Assembly: GCA_039545315.1 (NCBI GenBank)
Contig: BCIM01000013.1
Coordinates: forward strand, 62,001-126,000
Length of the DNA: 64,000 nucleotides
Source of the DNA: Kondoa malvinella
Lineage: Eukaryota > Basidiomycota > Agaricostilbomycetes > Agaricostilbales > Kondoaceae
Direction of reading: 5' to 3'
The position numbers and the translations under genes were made by a program. Shown here piece by piece: positions 34,601-46,897 of this stretch. Numbering within the stretch: the stretch's first letter is position 1; each line of letters starts with the position of its first letter. A model generated the notes under the pieces. That model saw nothing but the letters and a program-made list of their open reading frames with translations. It ran no database searches and had not been told where the DNA came from.

Positions 34601-37600
34601 GGAATTTGCGACGAGCCATGCGTTCGAGTTCGCGTTCCAGGTGTTCCGTGTTGCCGCCAAACATCTGAACAACTTCGGGGTTCTCCACGCGGTACATTAG
34701 TTTTATCGCCTTGCTGTAGTTCATGAAGCCAGAAACAGTGCGGTAAAGAGTCTGAGCTCGGAGAGAAGCCCAAATACGTGTTCGCAAGGTATATTCAGGT
34801 GCAGCACTCTTGAAACCGATAGTGTAGAAAGGAATATCGTCGGCCGCTTTCGCCTTTGCCTCCGACTTTTCATCGCTGCCATGTCCACCGAAAGGATAAG
34901 TCGGGAAGACAGCAGACTCTTCAGCCAGAATCTTGGTGTCGCGAACAAAGTTGGCCCATTCGATTGGATGCAGTTGCTTGAGGTATTCGAGAAGGGTGAC
35001 ACGAGTGTTTTGATCTTCTTCGCGGATAATCTCACGCAGCGAAAGCAGGATCTTTTCAGAGTAATGCGGGACGAGGACGGTGAATGTTGGCATGGCATCG
35101 ACGGGTAGCGGTTCTGGGATAGGCGTAGTAAGCGATTGAGCGAAGAAAGAGACTCGACGTTCGGCTTCTGATCCAGGCGGGAAGAACTCAGTTTTGAGGG
35201 CTTTTGCGTCTTGGGAGAGGAAGAAGACTGGAGCTCGTAGCGTACGCTTGCCGTCGTTCTCTGATGGTACTTGGTGATAGAGCAGACGTTGAACATGGTC
35301 GATCGAAAGCAGATGTTCTCGGTACATGGAGATGATGATGGCGTTCCAAATCTGACTGACCAGGACTTTTGGCTTGTACTTGACCTCCATCTCTGAAGTA
35401 GCGAGTAATTTGGCGTAAATGCGTTTCGGTAGACGAGCAAAGATGTCGGCCCAAGGCGTCCAGATAGACAGACCAAGAGCGAAAGATCTTGCAATACTCA
35501 TGACCGTGTTCCAAATCACATACCTGTACACATTAGCCTGATGAGATATGCGATAATAAGCTACCTGGCTACTTACCAGAGGAAGGTGTCGAGGAAGAAC
35601 AGAGCTAAATCCATGCAGAACACTATGTCACCAAGTCAATACATCCGCAGAGACAGCAACACCAGAAGGACCTACTCATGGCCAATGTAAAATTGGCGTG
35701 GTATCTGCAAAGAGAGTCTCCAAACAACGCATCTCGGCAGTTCTGCACTCTCATGCCAACCATTGCTCTGACCGGGTTTTCAAACGAGAGCGTCAAGAAG
35801 AAGTAGGATTCGACAAATTTACAGGCGAAGATGAGAAGCCAAAGACCGATGGAAGCCATTCTTGCGCCGCGATCGAGGACTGGGTATGCTGCGGTAAAAG
35901 TTTGCGAAGCGAGGTATTTGCGTGCTTTTCCTGCTACTCTGTCGCCAAACATTCTGCCAGATGGGACGATCGAGAAGAGGAGGACGGCAAGAACAGAAAT
36001 GGCGAATTGGACAATACCGATGACCTGAGGAACATTGATGCCAGCTCTTCTGTCGCCATCTGGAGTTGGATTGGCGACGAAGAAGATGTAGATCGATGGA
36101 CCACCAGTGAGTCCGAGCATGAAGAGCAAAAAGACGAATCGGCGAGCGAGATGCGAAGAGTTGTTCCAAGTAGTCGGCACGTAAGAGAATTCAGCGATTG
36201 TCGCAGCCATTTGAATGAGGGTCGCGACGGCACCTCCGAGAGCGATGGCGGACCATTGACTTGCTGCAGCTGGTACTCGTTGATTTGGCAATGTGTAGAT
36301 GGCAGGGACGTTGTAAGCAGTGTAGAACCAGAAGATGGAGATGTGAGCGACCCAGATACGGTTGAAGTTGACGAGGAGATGCAAGAACGACCGGCGTTCA
36401 TAGTAAGTCTTGAAGAAGGCTCGGTGCCATTCGATCTTGTCAAATTTCATGAATCGCTGGGCAGGCGGTACATCCACTAGGCGAGTCTGTGCATTTCCCG
36501 GAAGGATTCAGCGGCTATACACCGCCAGTCTCTGGGATACGCACCTTATCGCTCAATACGATCCTGTTGATGCCTTCCGGATACCAGAACAGCTGATTCA
36601 CATCATCGTACCCAATAATCTTTTCATGATCCCTTTCTCGCCTAACGAAAATCCCATCCTGGACTTCGTAACCCTGATCGCGCAAGAATCGGTACAGTGG
36701 CCTGACCACAGCCCTCAAGTACAAGCCTTCGGGAACAGCTTCGACTCTAGCCTGACATTCCGGCGACCTATAATAATCATCCGCACACTTGAAGATGAAG
36801 CACAGACATTCAGGCGTGAACCGAACTTGGGCCGCTTCACCCCAACATAAGAGGTAAAGAGCGATTTGACGAAGTTGGTCATAAGGCGACATGTTGGCCA
36901 TAGCTTGACGCCATCTCGAAGCTGCAGATTCCAATTTTTTAGGCTCGCCAGTAGATGTTTTGCTGCCTTTCTTTCCTCTTGTAGCACGACGAGCGAGTCG
37001 ACTTGCCGGACCGGCAGTCTGTGCTGAACCAATGGCATCGTCTAAATCGAGCTGAGAGGCAAAGTACCACTTGCGGTAGTTGGCATGTTCGCCACCAATG
37101 TAATCCGCATGGAGCGTAAGAAGCGCTTGCGAAGGTGGCATACGAGAAGCGCGAGAGTCGAGTTGTATCATCAGATGATCGTACATGTTGCGCATAGAGT
37201 CGCGCTGGAAACCAAACTTGTTGGCCAAGTCGACAAAGATGTCTTCAATCTCTTCTTTGGAGAGTGGGATTTGAGCATCGGCGGACCAGGCTGGGTAAGG
37301 TTCGCGTAGTCGAGATGGAAGATGTCCGAGACCTTCATTGCCAAAAGGTGTAGAAGAGCCAGAATAGCCTTGTTGGCGGAAGCCTGCAACACCGGATGAG
37401 CGTATGCTTCTCTACTAGCAATCTAATCTCACCTTCGACAGAATCGCCTTTGCCATGGTCTGGCCACATGCATCAGCATTTCTGCGCAATGGAGCAGCAG
37501 ACCAGGACTCACTATCATAACTCCCATCATCATATTCATAATTCCCAAAAGATTGATTATAAGGCTGAGGTTCACCCTGAGGCGTTTGGACATAACTCGG

Positions 37601-37648
37601 CTGATTGCCTTGCATGCCTTGCATCGGCCTTTGCGGATGCGAGGCCAT
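31622..37648 (-). CDS. FKS1: Beta-1,3-glucan synthase catalytic subunit
   Basis: A very large polytopic plasma-membrane enzyme that makes cell-wall beta-1,3-glucan from UDP-glucose. The cytosolic N-terminus opens [20 protein letters not shown]. The first conserved block is [55 protein letters not shown] and [18 protein letters not shown] first membrane cluster follows (36477-35623). The catalytic region includes [72 protein letters not shown] and [21 protein letters not shown]-terminal spans end near [15 protein letters not shown] and DSLDFDIGL. Echinocandin hotspot 1 (35773-35799) reads FLTLSFENP and hotspot 2 (33384-33407) DWIKRCII. It is split by about a dozen introns; Rho1 is the known regulator of the family. 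Confidence 0.95.
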
Positions 37649-38271
37649 TATCGCTCAATCGGTCTTGCTGTATTCAAGTACGGGAGCGCGGCCAGTTGGT
37701 AGAAATTCGAAAAAGGTGGATAGAAAAGCGCTAAACGATTCAAAGCGAGGCGGTCAAAGATTCGAAGGACGCGTTTGCGGACGTTGTTTTCCTCTTCTGC
37801 TCGTATCGAACTTGCGCAGCCAAACTCAATTAAAGAGCGGTAGGGTGTATTCGAAAAGTGGTGTGTCCTGCTCCAAGCGCCAAGAAAGTTCTAAACGCGC
37901 GAAATGAAAGAGGCAGAGCAGTGGAGTGGTCTGCTGAGCCGAAGGAAATGTAGGAAAGCGCCGGGCTTGCTGTTGGCGGTCTCTCACTTGACCCTACTTG
38001 CTACTCGGGAGATCGTCTTAGGTTGGATAGGGTCGAAAGGGTCTGAGCGACTCGACAGCACGATTTTGGTGGTGGCGGCAAAAAACGCGTCTCGCTCAGC
38101 GGTCTTCAACTGATCGGCAGCCGCCAGATACAAAATAGTGCTTGATGGACAAGTTCAAGAGATGGTGATACAGCTTGTCAATGCATTGATAAAACCCACA
38201 AACCCAATAGCTATTATACATTCCAGTAACACTTGCCCGATTTGATCGTCCAGTTCCATAGCGCACTGGGC
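37649..38271. other. Upstream region of the glucan synthase gene
   Basis: About 620 bases between the FKS1 start and the 3' end of the E2 gene, both on the minus strand. Short frames on both strands have no recognisable character. Confidence 0.35.
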
Positions 38272-39260
38272 TCAGACAGTGTCGTCGTGACTGCATAAAT
38301 ATCAGCGGTTGTATATCCACTGGGAATAAGCTTACAAGTCCCAGCGCGTTGACTTGGCATTCGACGGTGCCCGAGCTACATAGCGAGCATTGTCTGAAGG
38401 CTGCGAGTTGTTTAGTGATTAGAGAGAATCGGAGAAATGAAGAATGCGACGGACTCTTTCTTTCTTTTTACAACTCGCGAGCATGCTTTGAAGCGAGATG
38501 CAAACGGTAGCTACGTTCTGCAAAGATAGTCAGTTTGGTCGGCCACAATCAGCCACGGGCCATGCGCAGCTTACCAGTACAGGACTCCATCCAGTAGATA
38601 ATATGCTGGCTGTACCCACGTCAAGCTTGTCATCATCCAGCTTAAGTCCAGTGGACCTACCGCTGTCATCAAAATTAGTACATCGTAAAAGCAGTGCGAG
38701 CAACTTACCAGATATGCCCGTTACTATAGACGTCTGTAAAGCAAGGTCATGTTGTCAGCTGCAAATACAGCCAAAGAACACGTTGCCGTACGTGGATGTT
38801 CCGGTATTTGATACTCGTCATTTCCAGTCACAAAGACCACTTCTGGTGCTACACTACATCTCAGCACGCTCTCCATGCGCTGGCTTGAGAGAAAGACATA
38901 CAATCAATAGGATATTGCTCCGTGAAACGAAAGCGAAGGCAGAACATTTCTGTGAGCCAGCGTCAGGCCATGCATTCGACTGTGACAGAACAAGACACTC
39001 ACCTTGTGGATAGACGCTTTCACCCAATACTTCCAGTGATAATGTCCATTCTGTCCCAGATCAGTTATTGAGTGCTCGACCCGTCTGTAGTAATTCACCC
39101 TTCATGTCATCTGCTTTGAGTAGTTTGACGCCTACTGGACATCCTCCTGGTTCTTGTAGATCTTTAAGCTCCTGCTGCCCAAGTCAGTCATGCCATAGCT
39201 TGCAACGCATCTTTAGACGACGCGGACCTTGGTGAGACGTTTGACGTATAGTCTTGACAT
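38272..39260 (-). CDS. UBE2W: UBE2W-type ubiquitin-conjugating enzyme, ten exons
   Basis: Joining ten tiny exons by canonical splice sites gives a 153-residue E2. Blocks: MSRLYVKRLTK, ELKDLQEPGGCPVGVKLLKA, EWTLSLEVLGESVYPQ, EMFCLRFRFTEQYPID, SPEVVFVTGNDEYQIPEHPH, VYSNGHICILSTGWSPVLNV, CISLQSMLASCKKKERPSDN, ending NAKSTRWDFHDDTV. Catalytic Cys is residue 95. The usual HPN tripeptide is HPH (85-87), and the C-terminal W-x-x-H-D-D-T matches human UBE2W, an E2 that attaches ubiquitin to substrate N-termini. Length equals the family (human 151). The gene shares a very short promoter with NFU1. Confidence 0.9.
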
Positions 39261-39332
39261 TGCAGAATGATGTATGCCCCTGATCTACTCTGCTATGGTA
39301 TCTCTTCTAGGTCTTGGGCTGATACGTAGTCT

Positions 39333-40447
39333 ATGGTCGTCCGAAACATATTCTTGACATCCAACAACCGCAAAGTGACCATGACTGCCCCAATGCAGCG
39401 TCGAGCTCTCAAACAGCTGTCTACTATCCTGAGCACGGCCAAGAGACCCGTATTGGCCCATGAATTGCCTTCAACGTTTCAATCAACTTCGTCATATCAT
39501 GCATTCGCCACGACTATACCTAGCGCCAGACTCAGCCGCAGCGCTCTAGCAATAGCACGTCCTAGTATATCTAAACGGAGTGAGCTGCGTCCTTCGAATA
39601 GCCGGTCTATACAAGCTGACGTGATGTATTCCAAAGCACTCTTCGTACAAACGGAAAGCACTCCCAACCCAGACGCCTTGAAATTCCTACCTGGTCAAAG
39701 TGTTTCCTCTTCCACCCATGAATTCCTCACTGCTACCTCTGCCCTACCATCTCCATTAGCAACAAACCTGTTCAACATTGATGGAGTGAAATCGGTATTT
39801 TTTGGTCCTGACTTTGTTTCCGTCAACAAAGAACAAGACGCACCTTGGAATACAATGAAACCTGAAATATTCAGTGCAATCATTGAACATTTCACTTCGG
39901 GTCAACCTTTGTTTCGTGAACCTAGACCAGAAAACGAACAGCCAGAAGATACCAGGATATTGGACACGGATTCAGAAGTTGTCAGCATGATTAAAGAATT
40001 GTTGGATACCAGAGTCAGGCCGGCCATTCAGGAAGATGGTGGAGATTTGGAATATAGAGGCTTTCACGAAGAGAGTGGGATTGTGGCATTGAGCTTAAAG
40101 GGAAGTTGTAGAGGGTGCAGTTCGTCTAGTGTGACACTCAAGAATGGTATTGAGAGGATGTTGATGCATTATGTAAGTCTGTCCGCCCGTCGTCAAGGTA
40201 TATTCACTCATAGCGGAGTTGCAGGTGCCCGAAGTGAAGGTACTACCTTCCCCTACTATATCATTCCCATGCTTACATCATCGGCAGAGCGTCGAACAAG
40301 TCCTAGGCCCAGAAGAGAGTGTAGCCCTAGATGAGTTTGCTAAATTTGAGGTGCGCTCACCAGCTGTTCAGATCTTTGACCTATCATCATGTTGATGCGT
40401 TTGTACAGGAACGACTAAGGTCGCAAGGCAAATCTGTAGATATCTAG
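39333..40447 (+). CDS. NFU1: NFU1 mitochondrial iron-sulfur cluster carrier
   Basis: A basic, Ser/Ala-rich N-terminus (QRRALKQLSTILSTAKRPVL) is the mitochondrial presequence; possible starts are 39333, 39381 and 39393, all in frame. The Nfu N-domain begins FVQTESTPNPDALKFLPGQS and includes LFNIDGVKSVFFGPDFVSV and APWNTMKPEIFSAIIEHF. The NifU domain has RPAIQEDGGDLEYRGF and GSCRGCSSSSVTLKNGIERM, whose C-x-x-C binds a bridging [4Fe-4S] cluster delivered to lipoyl synthase and other targets. Three short introns near the 3' end join HY|VPEVK|SVEQVLGPEES|ERLRSQGKSVDI. Confidence 0.93.
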
Positions 40448-40691
40448 AGTATTGACTTTGCATTGATGTATAAGTAATTGTGGTCTCTCTGTGACCGCCG
40501 GACTGCTCTGCTCTCGACTCGGCATAGACTCTCATATGAACATCTTCGACGCATACATCAAGCTGCTAGCTCTCGTCTCTCGCCAATCTGCATGACTACC
40601 TACCCCGCGTTCTGACGCGAGAAATACCTCTTAGCCCGCTACAGCGACTTGTCAACGGCCCCGAGCACCATACAGGTCTTCTAACAGAAGT

Positions 40692-41975
40692 ATGGCAGCA
40701 CCACTAACCATTCCCTATCCTTTACTGCTCTCGAACGACTTCTCCTCCCTCCGACCCAAATTCCTCGAAGCTGTACGCTCTCCCTCGTCTCCCTGCTTGC
40801 TTTGTGCTTGAACAGCTTTGTTATAGTTCGGGTCTTCCTCATCCCTGGGCTTACTAGTAATCTCCGACCTCCCTTCAGAATTCGCTGCGTTGCGGAAAAC
40901 ATGTTTGGATCAAGCTTGCATCTTCGCTGAGAAGCCTGAAGCTATCCGGGAGAAATGCGTGCATGAGAAGAGCAGGTATTCATTCGGTTGGAGTTTGGGC
41001 AAGGAATTGTTTGATGGGAAACCTGATCTGGCGTCAGTCAGTCTCTTTTTATTATGTCTCGATGCGCTGACAAAAGGTTCAGGAAAGGCTCGTATTACGC
41101 TCATCCGACACTGGATGTACGACAGGGTGACGAGCAAAAGTATCCAGAGTACTTCTCGCCTAATGTATGGCCTAGCGAAGAGGACTGCCCTGGATATCGA
41201 GAGGCGTTCATGAATCTGGCGAGCTTTGTCCAAGATGTGGGTGTGAAACTCGCTAGGGCTATGGATGAAGTCAGTGAGTGCTTCCTGTAGGCTATTCGAG
41301 CGGTATTGAAGGAAAGGTAGTCAAGGAATACCTACCCGAGGATCAGAACGTTTCCGTAGCGGATATGATAGCGCAATCTCAGACATCGAAAGCTAGGCTG
41401 TTGCACTAGTGTGTCTACATTCGTTGTTCTACTGATTGACGCTGATGTTCCGCAGCTTTCCATTAGAAGGTCAAACCATATCAGTCGACCCGGAGGTACG
41501 TTCAGATCCCCCGCCATCCAGCACAACAGACGATCTCTGCGCGTGGCACATCGACCATTCGCTCCTCACCGGTCTCGTACCAGCGCAATACCTCTTTCAT
41601 CCCTCCAACAGCTCAGACTTCTATCCGATCCCGTGCCCAGCTACTTCAGCAGGACTTTTCATCCGACCTCGATCAGGTGGAGAAGTGATCCGAGCAGCTA
41701 TTCCTTCCGACTGTATGGCTTTCCAGACTGGTGAAGCGCTACAAGTGCTCAGTAAGAGTCGATTACAAGCTACTCCTCATTGTGTGCAAGCTGGAAACGT
41801 CGGTGGATTGGCAAGTGAAGCTGTTAGGGCAGCTTTGCCGAAGAACGTGAAAGAAAGAGGATATGTGTCAAGAGAAACGATGGCTGTCTTCCTTCAGCCG
41901 AATGTCGATGTACAGTTGGATGAGACGCAAACGTTTGGGCAGTTCTCGGATGCAGCGTTTGCCAAACATTATTGA
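40692..41975 (+). CDS. 2-oxoglutarate/Fe(II) dioxygenase-like protein
   Basis: The start MAAPLTIPYPLLLSNDFSSL has the substrate-side N-domain of isopenicillin-N-synthase-like proteins, continued across introns with FGSSSSLGLLVISDLPSEFA, FGWSLGKELFDGKPDL, KGSYYAHPTLD and YREAFMNLASFVQDVGVKLA. The C-terminal part has CAWHIDHSLLTGLVPAQYLF, giving the H-x-D iron pair, QVLSKSRLQATPHCVQAG with the distal His, and SRETMAVFLQPN, where the Arg could hold 2-oxoglutarate (Arg-x-Ser is replaced here by Ser-Arg). The substrate is unknown. The stop at 41973-41975 is 63 nt from the stop of the convergent channel gene. Confidence 0.75.
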
Positions 41976-42038
41976 ATGCTATGTGATGCTCTATTTACAT
42001 GTTGACATTTATTCACACGTTGATATAACATGAATACT

Positions 42039-44565
42039 CTATACGTCGACATCCATCTTCTTCTCTGCTGGTCCTTTGCGATTTGAGCCCAGCACTACAC
42101 CACCGAGATCTCGCGTGCTGTTGAACGCTAAATGAGCTTGCCCAGAAGACGATCTCGTACGACTCACTGATCCAATTCGAGCCGCTTCTCAAACATCCAC
42201 CTCTCATCTCCCTCCAATTTCCTGCCATGTCTGACATCAGCTCGCGAGCCTCTCGAAAAGGAAGACAGACTCACATCAATCGACTTCCAGCAGCCAGAAG
42301 AGCAGCATACGTCTGTCTATACGCGCGAACTTGCTGCAGCTCGTCACCCCTCACCTCCTCAGGTGCTGCTACTTCAGATTTTGACGGATCGTCATTCTTA
42401 AAAACCCGATGTCGTTCCGTCTCCAAATCTGACGCCAGATCAAGAGCAGCCTTGTACAGCGGATCATCTTCCATTCTCTCTTCGTCCTTTCGTAATGACT
42501 CTACTGTTCGGTGTTGTAGACTTCTATCTGCTCGAAGGATGATCGCGGCTTTTCCTCTTGGCTCGAGCTTCTCGATCAATAAAGTTCGAGCTTGAGCTTC
42601 TAATCTGACCGCTAGGTGCATGACGACGCGAGTGAGCTCCTCTTGGTCTCGTATGCGAAGCCTTTCGAGTAGCTCTAGTCGCTTGTCGACAATATCTGCC
42701 CATTCCATTAGATCAGATTACAAACACGAGAACAAAGCTTACAAGCATGGCTATGGAAAAATTTCAGCTCTGCGTCTGATGGCAACCGTCTGTCTTTGGC
42801 CTTGTCCGCCATCCGGTTTGCGACAGCGCTGAACAGACCAGTGACAGTTTGCAAGATGAAAGAAGTCATGACCGGCACAGCGCACACTACAGACACCATC
42901 AGCAATAGTCTAGCTAGAAGGGTTGCGACTCACGAGCATAGACAATAAAGACCACTCGGCCTGCAGGCGTAGTCGGAGCAGGATCACCGTAGCCCTATAC
43001 CCAATCTTAACTTGAATCAACAATCAGAACGAGAACGTACCAAAGTAAGGATAGAGACATAGACAAAGAATAATCCAGTTCCAAAGCTCCAGCCTTCGAT
43101 AGCGCTTGTTAACTATTTCAGCTCACTTGAAGGATTGAGACAGAAACAAAACATACGAGAACATGGCAGCGCCAATCAACCAGAAGACGACAAGGGAAAA
43201 GATGCTAACAAGCAAATCAAACATGAAGTTGTACTTTTCCTCCATCGCTTCCCTACATCCAACGAAATACCATCAGTACAATTCACTTCGATGCAATTAT
43301 AGCTCACATTTCCTGCAATTCAGCAATCTCCATGACCAATGTCCTCGAAGCCAGATCACCAGACTCGTTTCGGCGTTTCTCGAATTCTTTTTCAAAGCGA
43401 GCTCGGTAGGACTCCTTTCGATGTGCTGCTCGTTCGCCAAAGAAGTTGACTATTTGACCAATCATGACTGCTAGCAAGGCGATGGAAAGGACGGCGAATG
43501 GAAAGTCGAGGATCCTGTAACGGGTTATGACAGCTCTAGCGTGAGGTTGCTGGAGACTCACTGTGTTGATACTTTGGTTGGAGCAAAGTCTGCACGGTCG
43601 TTTCAGCATCGTTCTGCTATTTTAGGCTTGATACTCACCTCCGAAGCCGATGGTTAATGAAGTGACCACGCTGAAATAGATCGCATCCGCACTACATATC
43701 GGGTGTCAGTTCAGGAACGTGAGGGTGATATGACTACTTACTATCTCCACTTTTCGATTCGCGAGAAGATGAGCGCTTGTATAGCCAGTACGACAATAAA
43801 GGCCATGACTGCAAACATCTGTGCGCAAAAAAGCACTTTTCTAACAGTCCAAGGACTGAACAAGACTTGCACGCACAAAGTTTGCACCGGCAATACGAAT
43901 GTAGTCATCCACTCCAGCACGTTCACGCAAAGTTTTTCGATATAGCCAATGGATGATCAAAGTGCTCGTGATCATTGTGGAGAGGACGAGCGATAACACA
44001 GCAGCCCAGAATCCGCCGGCATATTCGTAGCCTGGATCATTTCTGATATATGCTCCGCTGCGAATAGATCAGTATTGTTGCTGCAGAAATAGTGCGCAGA
44101 CTGACTAGTAGATCAAATTGACAGCTGCAAAAGTAAGTTTGGTCATCCAGCATAGCACGGAAGCAGTCATGACCGCGTTCCATCTTTTCGCTTTGACAGT
44201 AAATCGAGCGACCAGGAGAGCATTGGCGAGACTGATGTCGTGTGGTAAATATCAAGAATGTCTTACGTGACCCTACACTTACACATTGAAAGCCAACGAG
44301 AAACCGCTGAGGATGATGGAATTGTGGATATCTGGTTGTCGGACGCCGTACAGAGTGAACCAAGGCTCCGCTAAAGAGAGCAAGTTCAAAAATAGGCTCT
44401 GGGTCAACTATACTTGGGAAACTAACTGAGACCGGGAATATCAAGCAGTGTCGACAGAGGTGCAAAGACAGCGCTGAGCAGAGGGAAATATTGCACGGCC
44501 GTCATGATGCGTTCTTTCGCTGATTGGTCTGACCGGCGGTCGTATTTCCTTCGATGTAACTTCAT
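42039..44565 (-). CDS. TOK1: TOK-type two-pore outward-rectifying K+ channel
   Basis: Start MKLHRRKYDRRSDQSAKERI leads into hydrophobic spans (TAVQYFPLLSAVFAPLSTLL and following). The first pore reads SADAIYFSVVTSLTIGFGDF across an intron, then a membrane span AVLSIALLAVMIGQIVNFF and a long helical, charged segment (KESYRARFEKEFEKRRNESG). The second pore reads GYGDPAPTTPAGRVVFI. A span with SVVCAVPVMTSFILQTVTGL follows and then a cytosolic C-terminus rich in charged helices (EWADIVDKRLELLERLRIRD). The last exons end GPAEKKMDVDV, stop 42039. Two GYGD/GFGD filters in one chain, with extra N-terminal spans, define the fungal TOK family, which carries outward K+ current at depolarised plasma membrane. 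Confidence 0.88.
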
Positions 44566-45061
44566 GGCAGTCCGAACTCTCTGCTGAGAGCACCAGCGTG
44601 ACAGGGTATATCAGGTAGCAAAGGACAGATATCACAAGGAAAGGGTATCAGAGCTATTTGGCAGGTATCTTCAAAGTCGCGGTTGCTGCATAACAAGCAT
44701 GTTGTCTGCTCACGGCCGACGTCGCATCATTATTCGCAGGTCATTCGCATGTCTTGTGCTGGTTGAAGAGTCCAGCACTTGGCTTCACTGCGCTGGGCCT
44801 CTACTCTTTGATAGTTTTGTTGTTTCGAAGCCCCAATGAGTGAAGTAGCAATTCGAACAGTACAGTACCTCGTCTTCCGCTTAGCTGCTACTGCCACTAG
44901 CGAGCGCCCATGTACTCTTGTTCCATCTGTATCATCCTTCGTACTTCGAAGCTATCTTCCACCGTCGCGTCGCTGTACAGACGACTCCTTCTCGTTTCCT
45001 TCTTCACTCCTTCTCTCTCTCTCTCCCTCTGTCCCAATTGGCTATCCAACTCTCGTCCACG
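44566..45061. other. Divergent promoter region of channel and AA9 genes
   Basis: About 495 bases. Near the AA9 start it becomes pyrimidine-rich, with a (TC)n tract at 45011-45033, about 30-50 nt before the ATG and likely near the transcription start. Confidence 0.45.
45011..45033 (+). repeat. CT-dinucleotide tract in 5' leader of the AA9 gene
   Basis: TTCTCTCTCTCTCTCC-type pyrimidine run directly upstream of the ATG at 45062. Confidence 0.6.
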
Positions 45062-46498
45062 ATGCTCTCTCTTCTTTCCCTCCTTGCAGTTACCATCGTC
45101 AATGTTGCTGCTCATGGCTACGTCTCGTCTGTCACCAATTCAACGGGAGCAAAATACGAGACTCTCAATGTCTGGATAGGCGATGAGAAATATCAAAGTA
45201 AGCCTGCTGTATCCAGGTGAGTACTCTTCTGTCTTCTGCGGACAAATGTTGACGTTGAGAGCAGGCGATACAACAAGGGAGATCCGGTGGAAGATGTAAG
45301 AAGCCACCTCTAGTTGTCGGCGCTGATGAGCCATGCAGGTTACCTCACCTGCTATCCAATGCGGCAACTTCAACGGCGATTATGCCCCTCCAGCTGCATT
45401 ATACGTGTAAGTCGATGTCTACTGTTTGATACAATTCTTTACCTTGCGGACAGCGACGCGGAAGCTGGAATTACAGTCAAGTTCAGATGGAACGATCCCA
45501 ATGATACCGACCCGAGCCATCAATGGCCGCCATCTCATACCGGTAAGCAATTCCATCATGTACGATCCGTCTGACTAATTTCTGAACAGGACCGGTGCTC
45601 ACCTATCTAGCAAAGTGTCCCGATGATGACTGTACGACTTTTGAGCCTGGAACTGAGTCAGTCCTTCAACTGCCCGCAAGCATTGGCTGACAATTACTTT
45701 CCAGCCCAGTCTGGTTCAAAGTAATCCGTCTTCCCTCTCCCATTATCATTTTCTGACGCGAATACAGATCGAAGAAGAAGGCTTTTACGGCACCTATGGC
45801 GAAATAGGCGGAGACACCAATTTGCCCGATTTTGCTGCTCTGAACATTGCTTACGGTGAAGCACATAATTGGGAGACGATGATTCCTGCTGGTGTGCCTA
45901 CGTATGTTACCCTGCAATCTTTGTGGTCTTCAGCTCATGGATGTCGCAGCGGGAGCTATATAGCTAGACATGAGATCATTGCGTTGCATTCAGCTGGTGA
46001 GGAAGGCAATGTCCAACTATATCCTACTTGCCACGTACGTTCGCTCTTCGGACAGTATCGCTTATGCTGATACGTAAGTACAGCAATTGCGTATCAGCAA
46101 TGGCGGTGACATTGAGCCTACGAAAGATGAGCTTGCAAGTACAAGCTCTTTCCTCACAACATCGGACTGCTTATGTCTGTTTATAGGTCGCTTTCCCTGG
46201 CGCATACGATTCGAAAGATCCCGGTCTCTTGATCAATATCTACTACCCCAAGATAACCGAATATACGATTCCTGGTCCATCGCTCTACTCAGGCGCGAAG
46301 AGCGGTAATGCTAGTCCACCTAAAGCTGTCGAGGACATAGAAGCTGTCGAGACTACGACGTCTGGTAAAGCCACTGCTAGCAAGAACAACGCTTCCATCA
46401 GTAAGAATACAGCGGCGCCTGTAAAGAAGGTTGCGGCGATAGGTTCAGGTCGAGCTGGTTGTGCTGCAAAGTCGTCACGGCTCAGAATGAGGTGGTGA
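45062..46498 (+). CDS. AA9 (GH61) lytic polysaccharide monooxygenase
   Basis: Signal peptide MLSLLSLLAVTIVNVAA is followed by His18 (HGYVSSVTNSTGAKYE), the copper-binding N-terminal residue. Exons then give SPAIQCGNFNGDYAPPAALY, ITVKFRWNDPNDTDPSHQWP, PSHTGPVLTYLAKCP with the second copper His, HNWETMIPAGVPTGSYIARH, EIIALHSAGEEGNVQLYPTC carrying the axial Tyr in Q-L-Y-P-x-C, and FPGAYDSKDPGLLINIYYPK. This is the AA9 order, acting on cellulose or hemicellulose. The tail after ITEYTIPGP is Ala/Lys/Ser-rich; the frame used stops at 46498, but an unrecognised intron could give another end. No CBM1 is seen. Confidence 0.85.
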
Positions 46499-46897
46499 AA
46501 ACAGCTGGTGTGTCAGGGAAACCAGGTGTAGCGCAGGTTCGCTTTACACCTTTACGTAGGCGATGAGTCGGGGAGATGTATGATATGGTTACAATGGATC
46601 AGGCATGTGTATAGGTTCAGTCAAGCAGATCAGCTCTCGACTGCGCGTGCGGGCGAGTACAGTGACGGAAGACAATCTGGCCATCAATTGACGATTATGC
46701 AGGTTGTTCCGTTTCCGCGGCGCACATAGTTCGCAAGCGCCGATAACAGATTATCCAGCTCACCAATGCTGCGTCCTGCTGCTGTACCTGTCCGTGGCCT
46801 GTTGTTTTCGTCTTCTTTGCGCTTCGAATCCCATGTCGAGGCCATAGCGCTCATGTCTGTCGTGTCTCTATTGTTTCTGCCCTTCGCGACCATCCCT
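46499..46897. other. Intergenic region
   Basis: About 400 bases between two plus-strand genes; possible 3' exon of the AA9 gene at its left end, otherwise nothing recognised. Confidence 0.35.

Noticed and set aside
35698..36480. 260-codon plus-strand open frame
   Set aside because: Antisense shadow of the FKS1 exon at 36477-35623, with acidic low-complexity translation and no domain.
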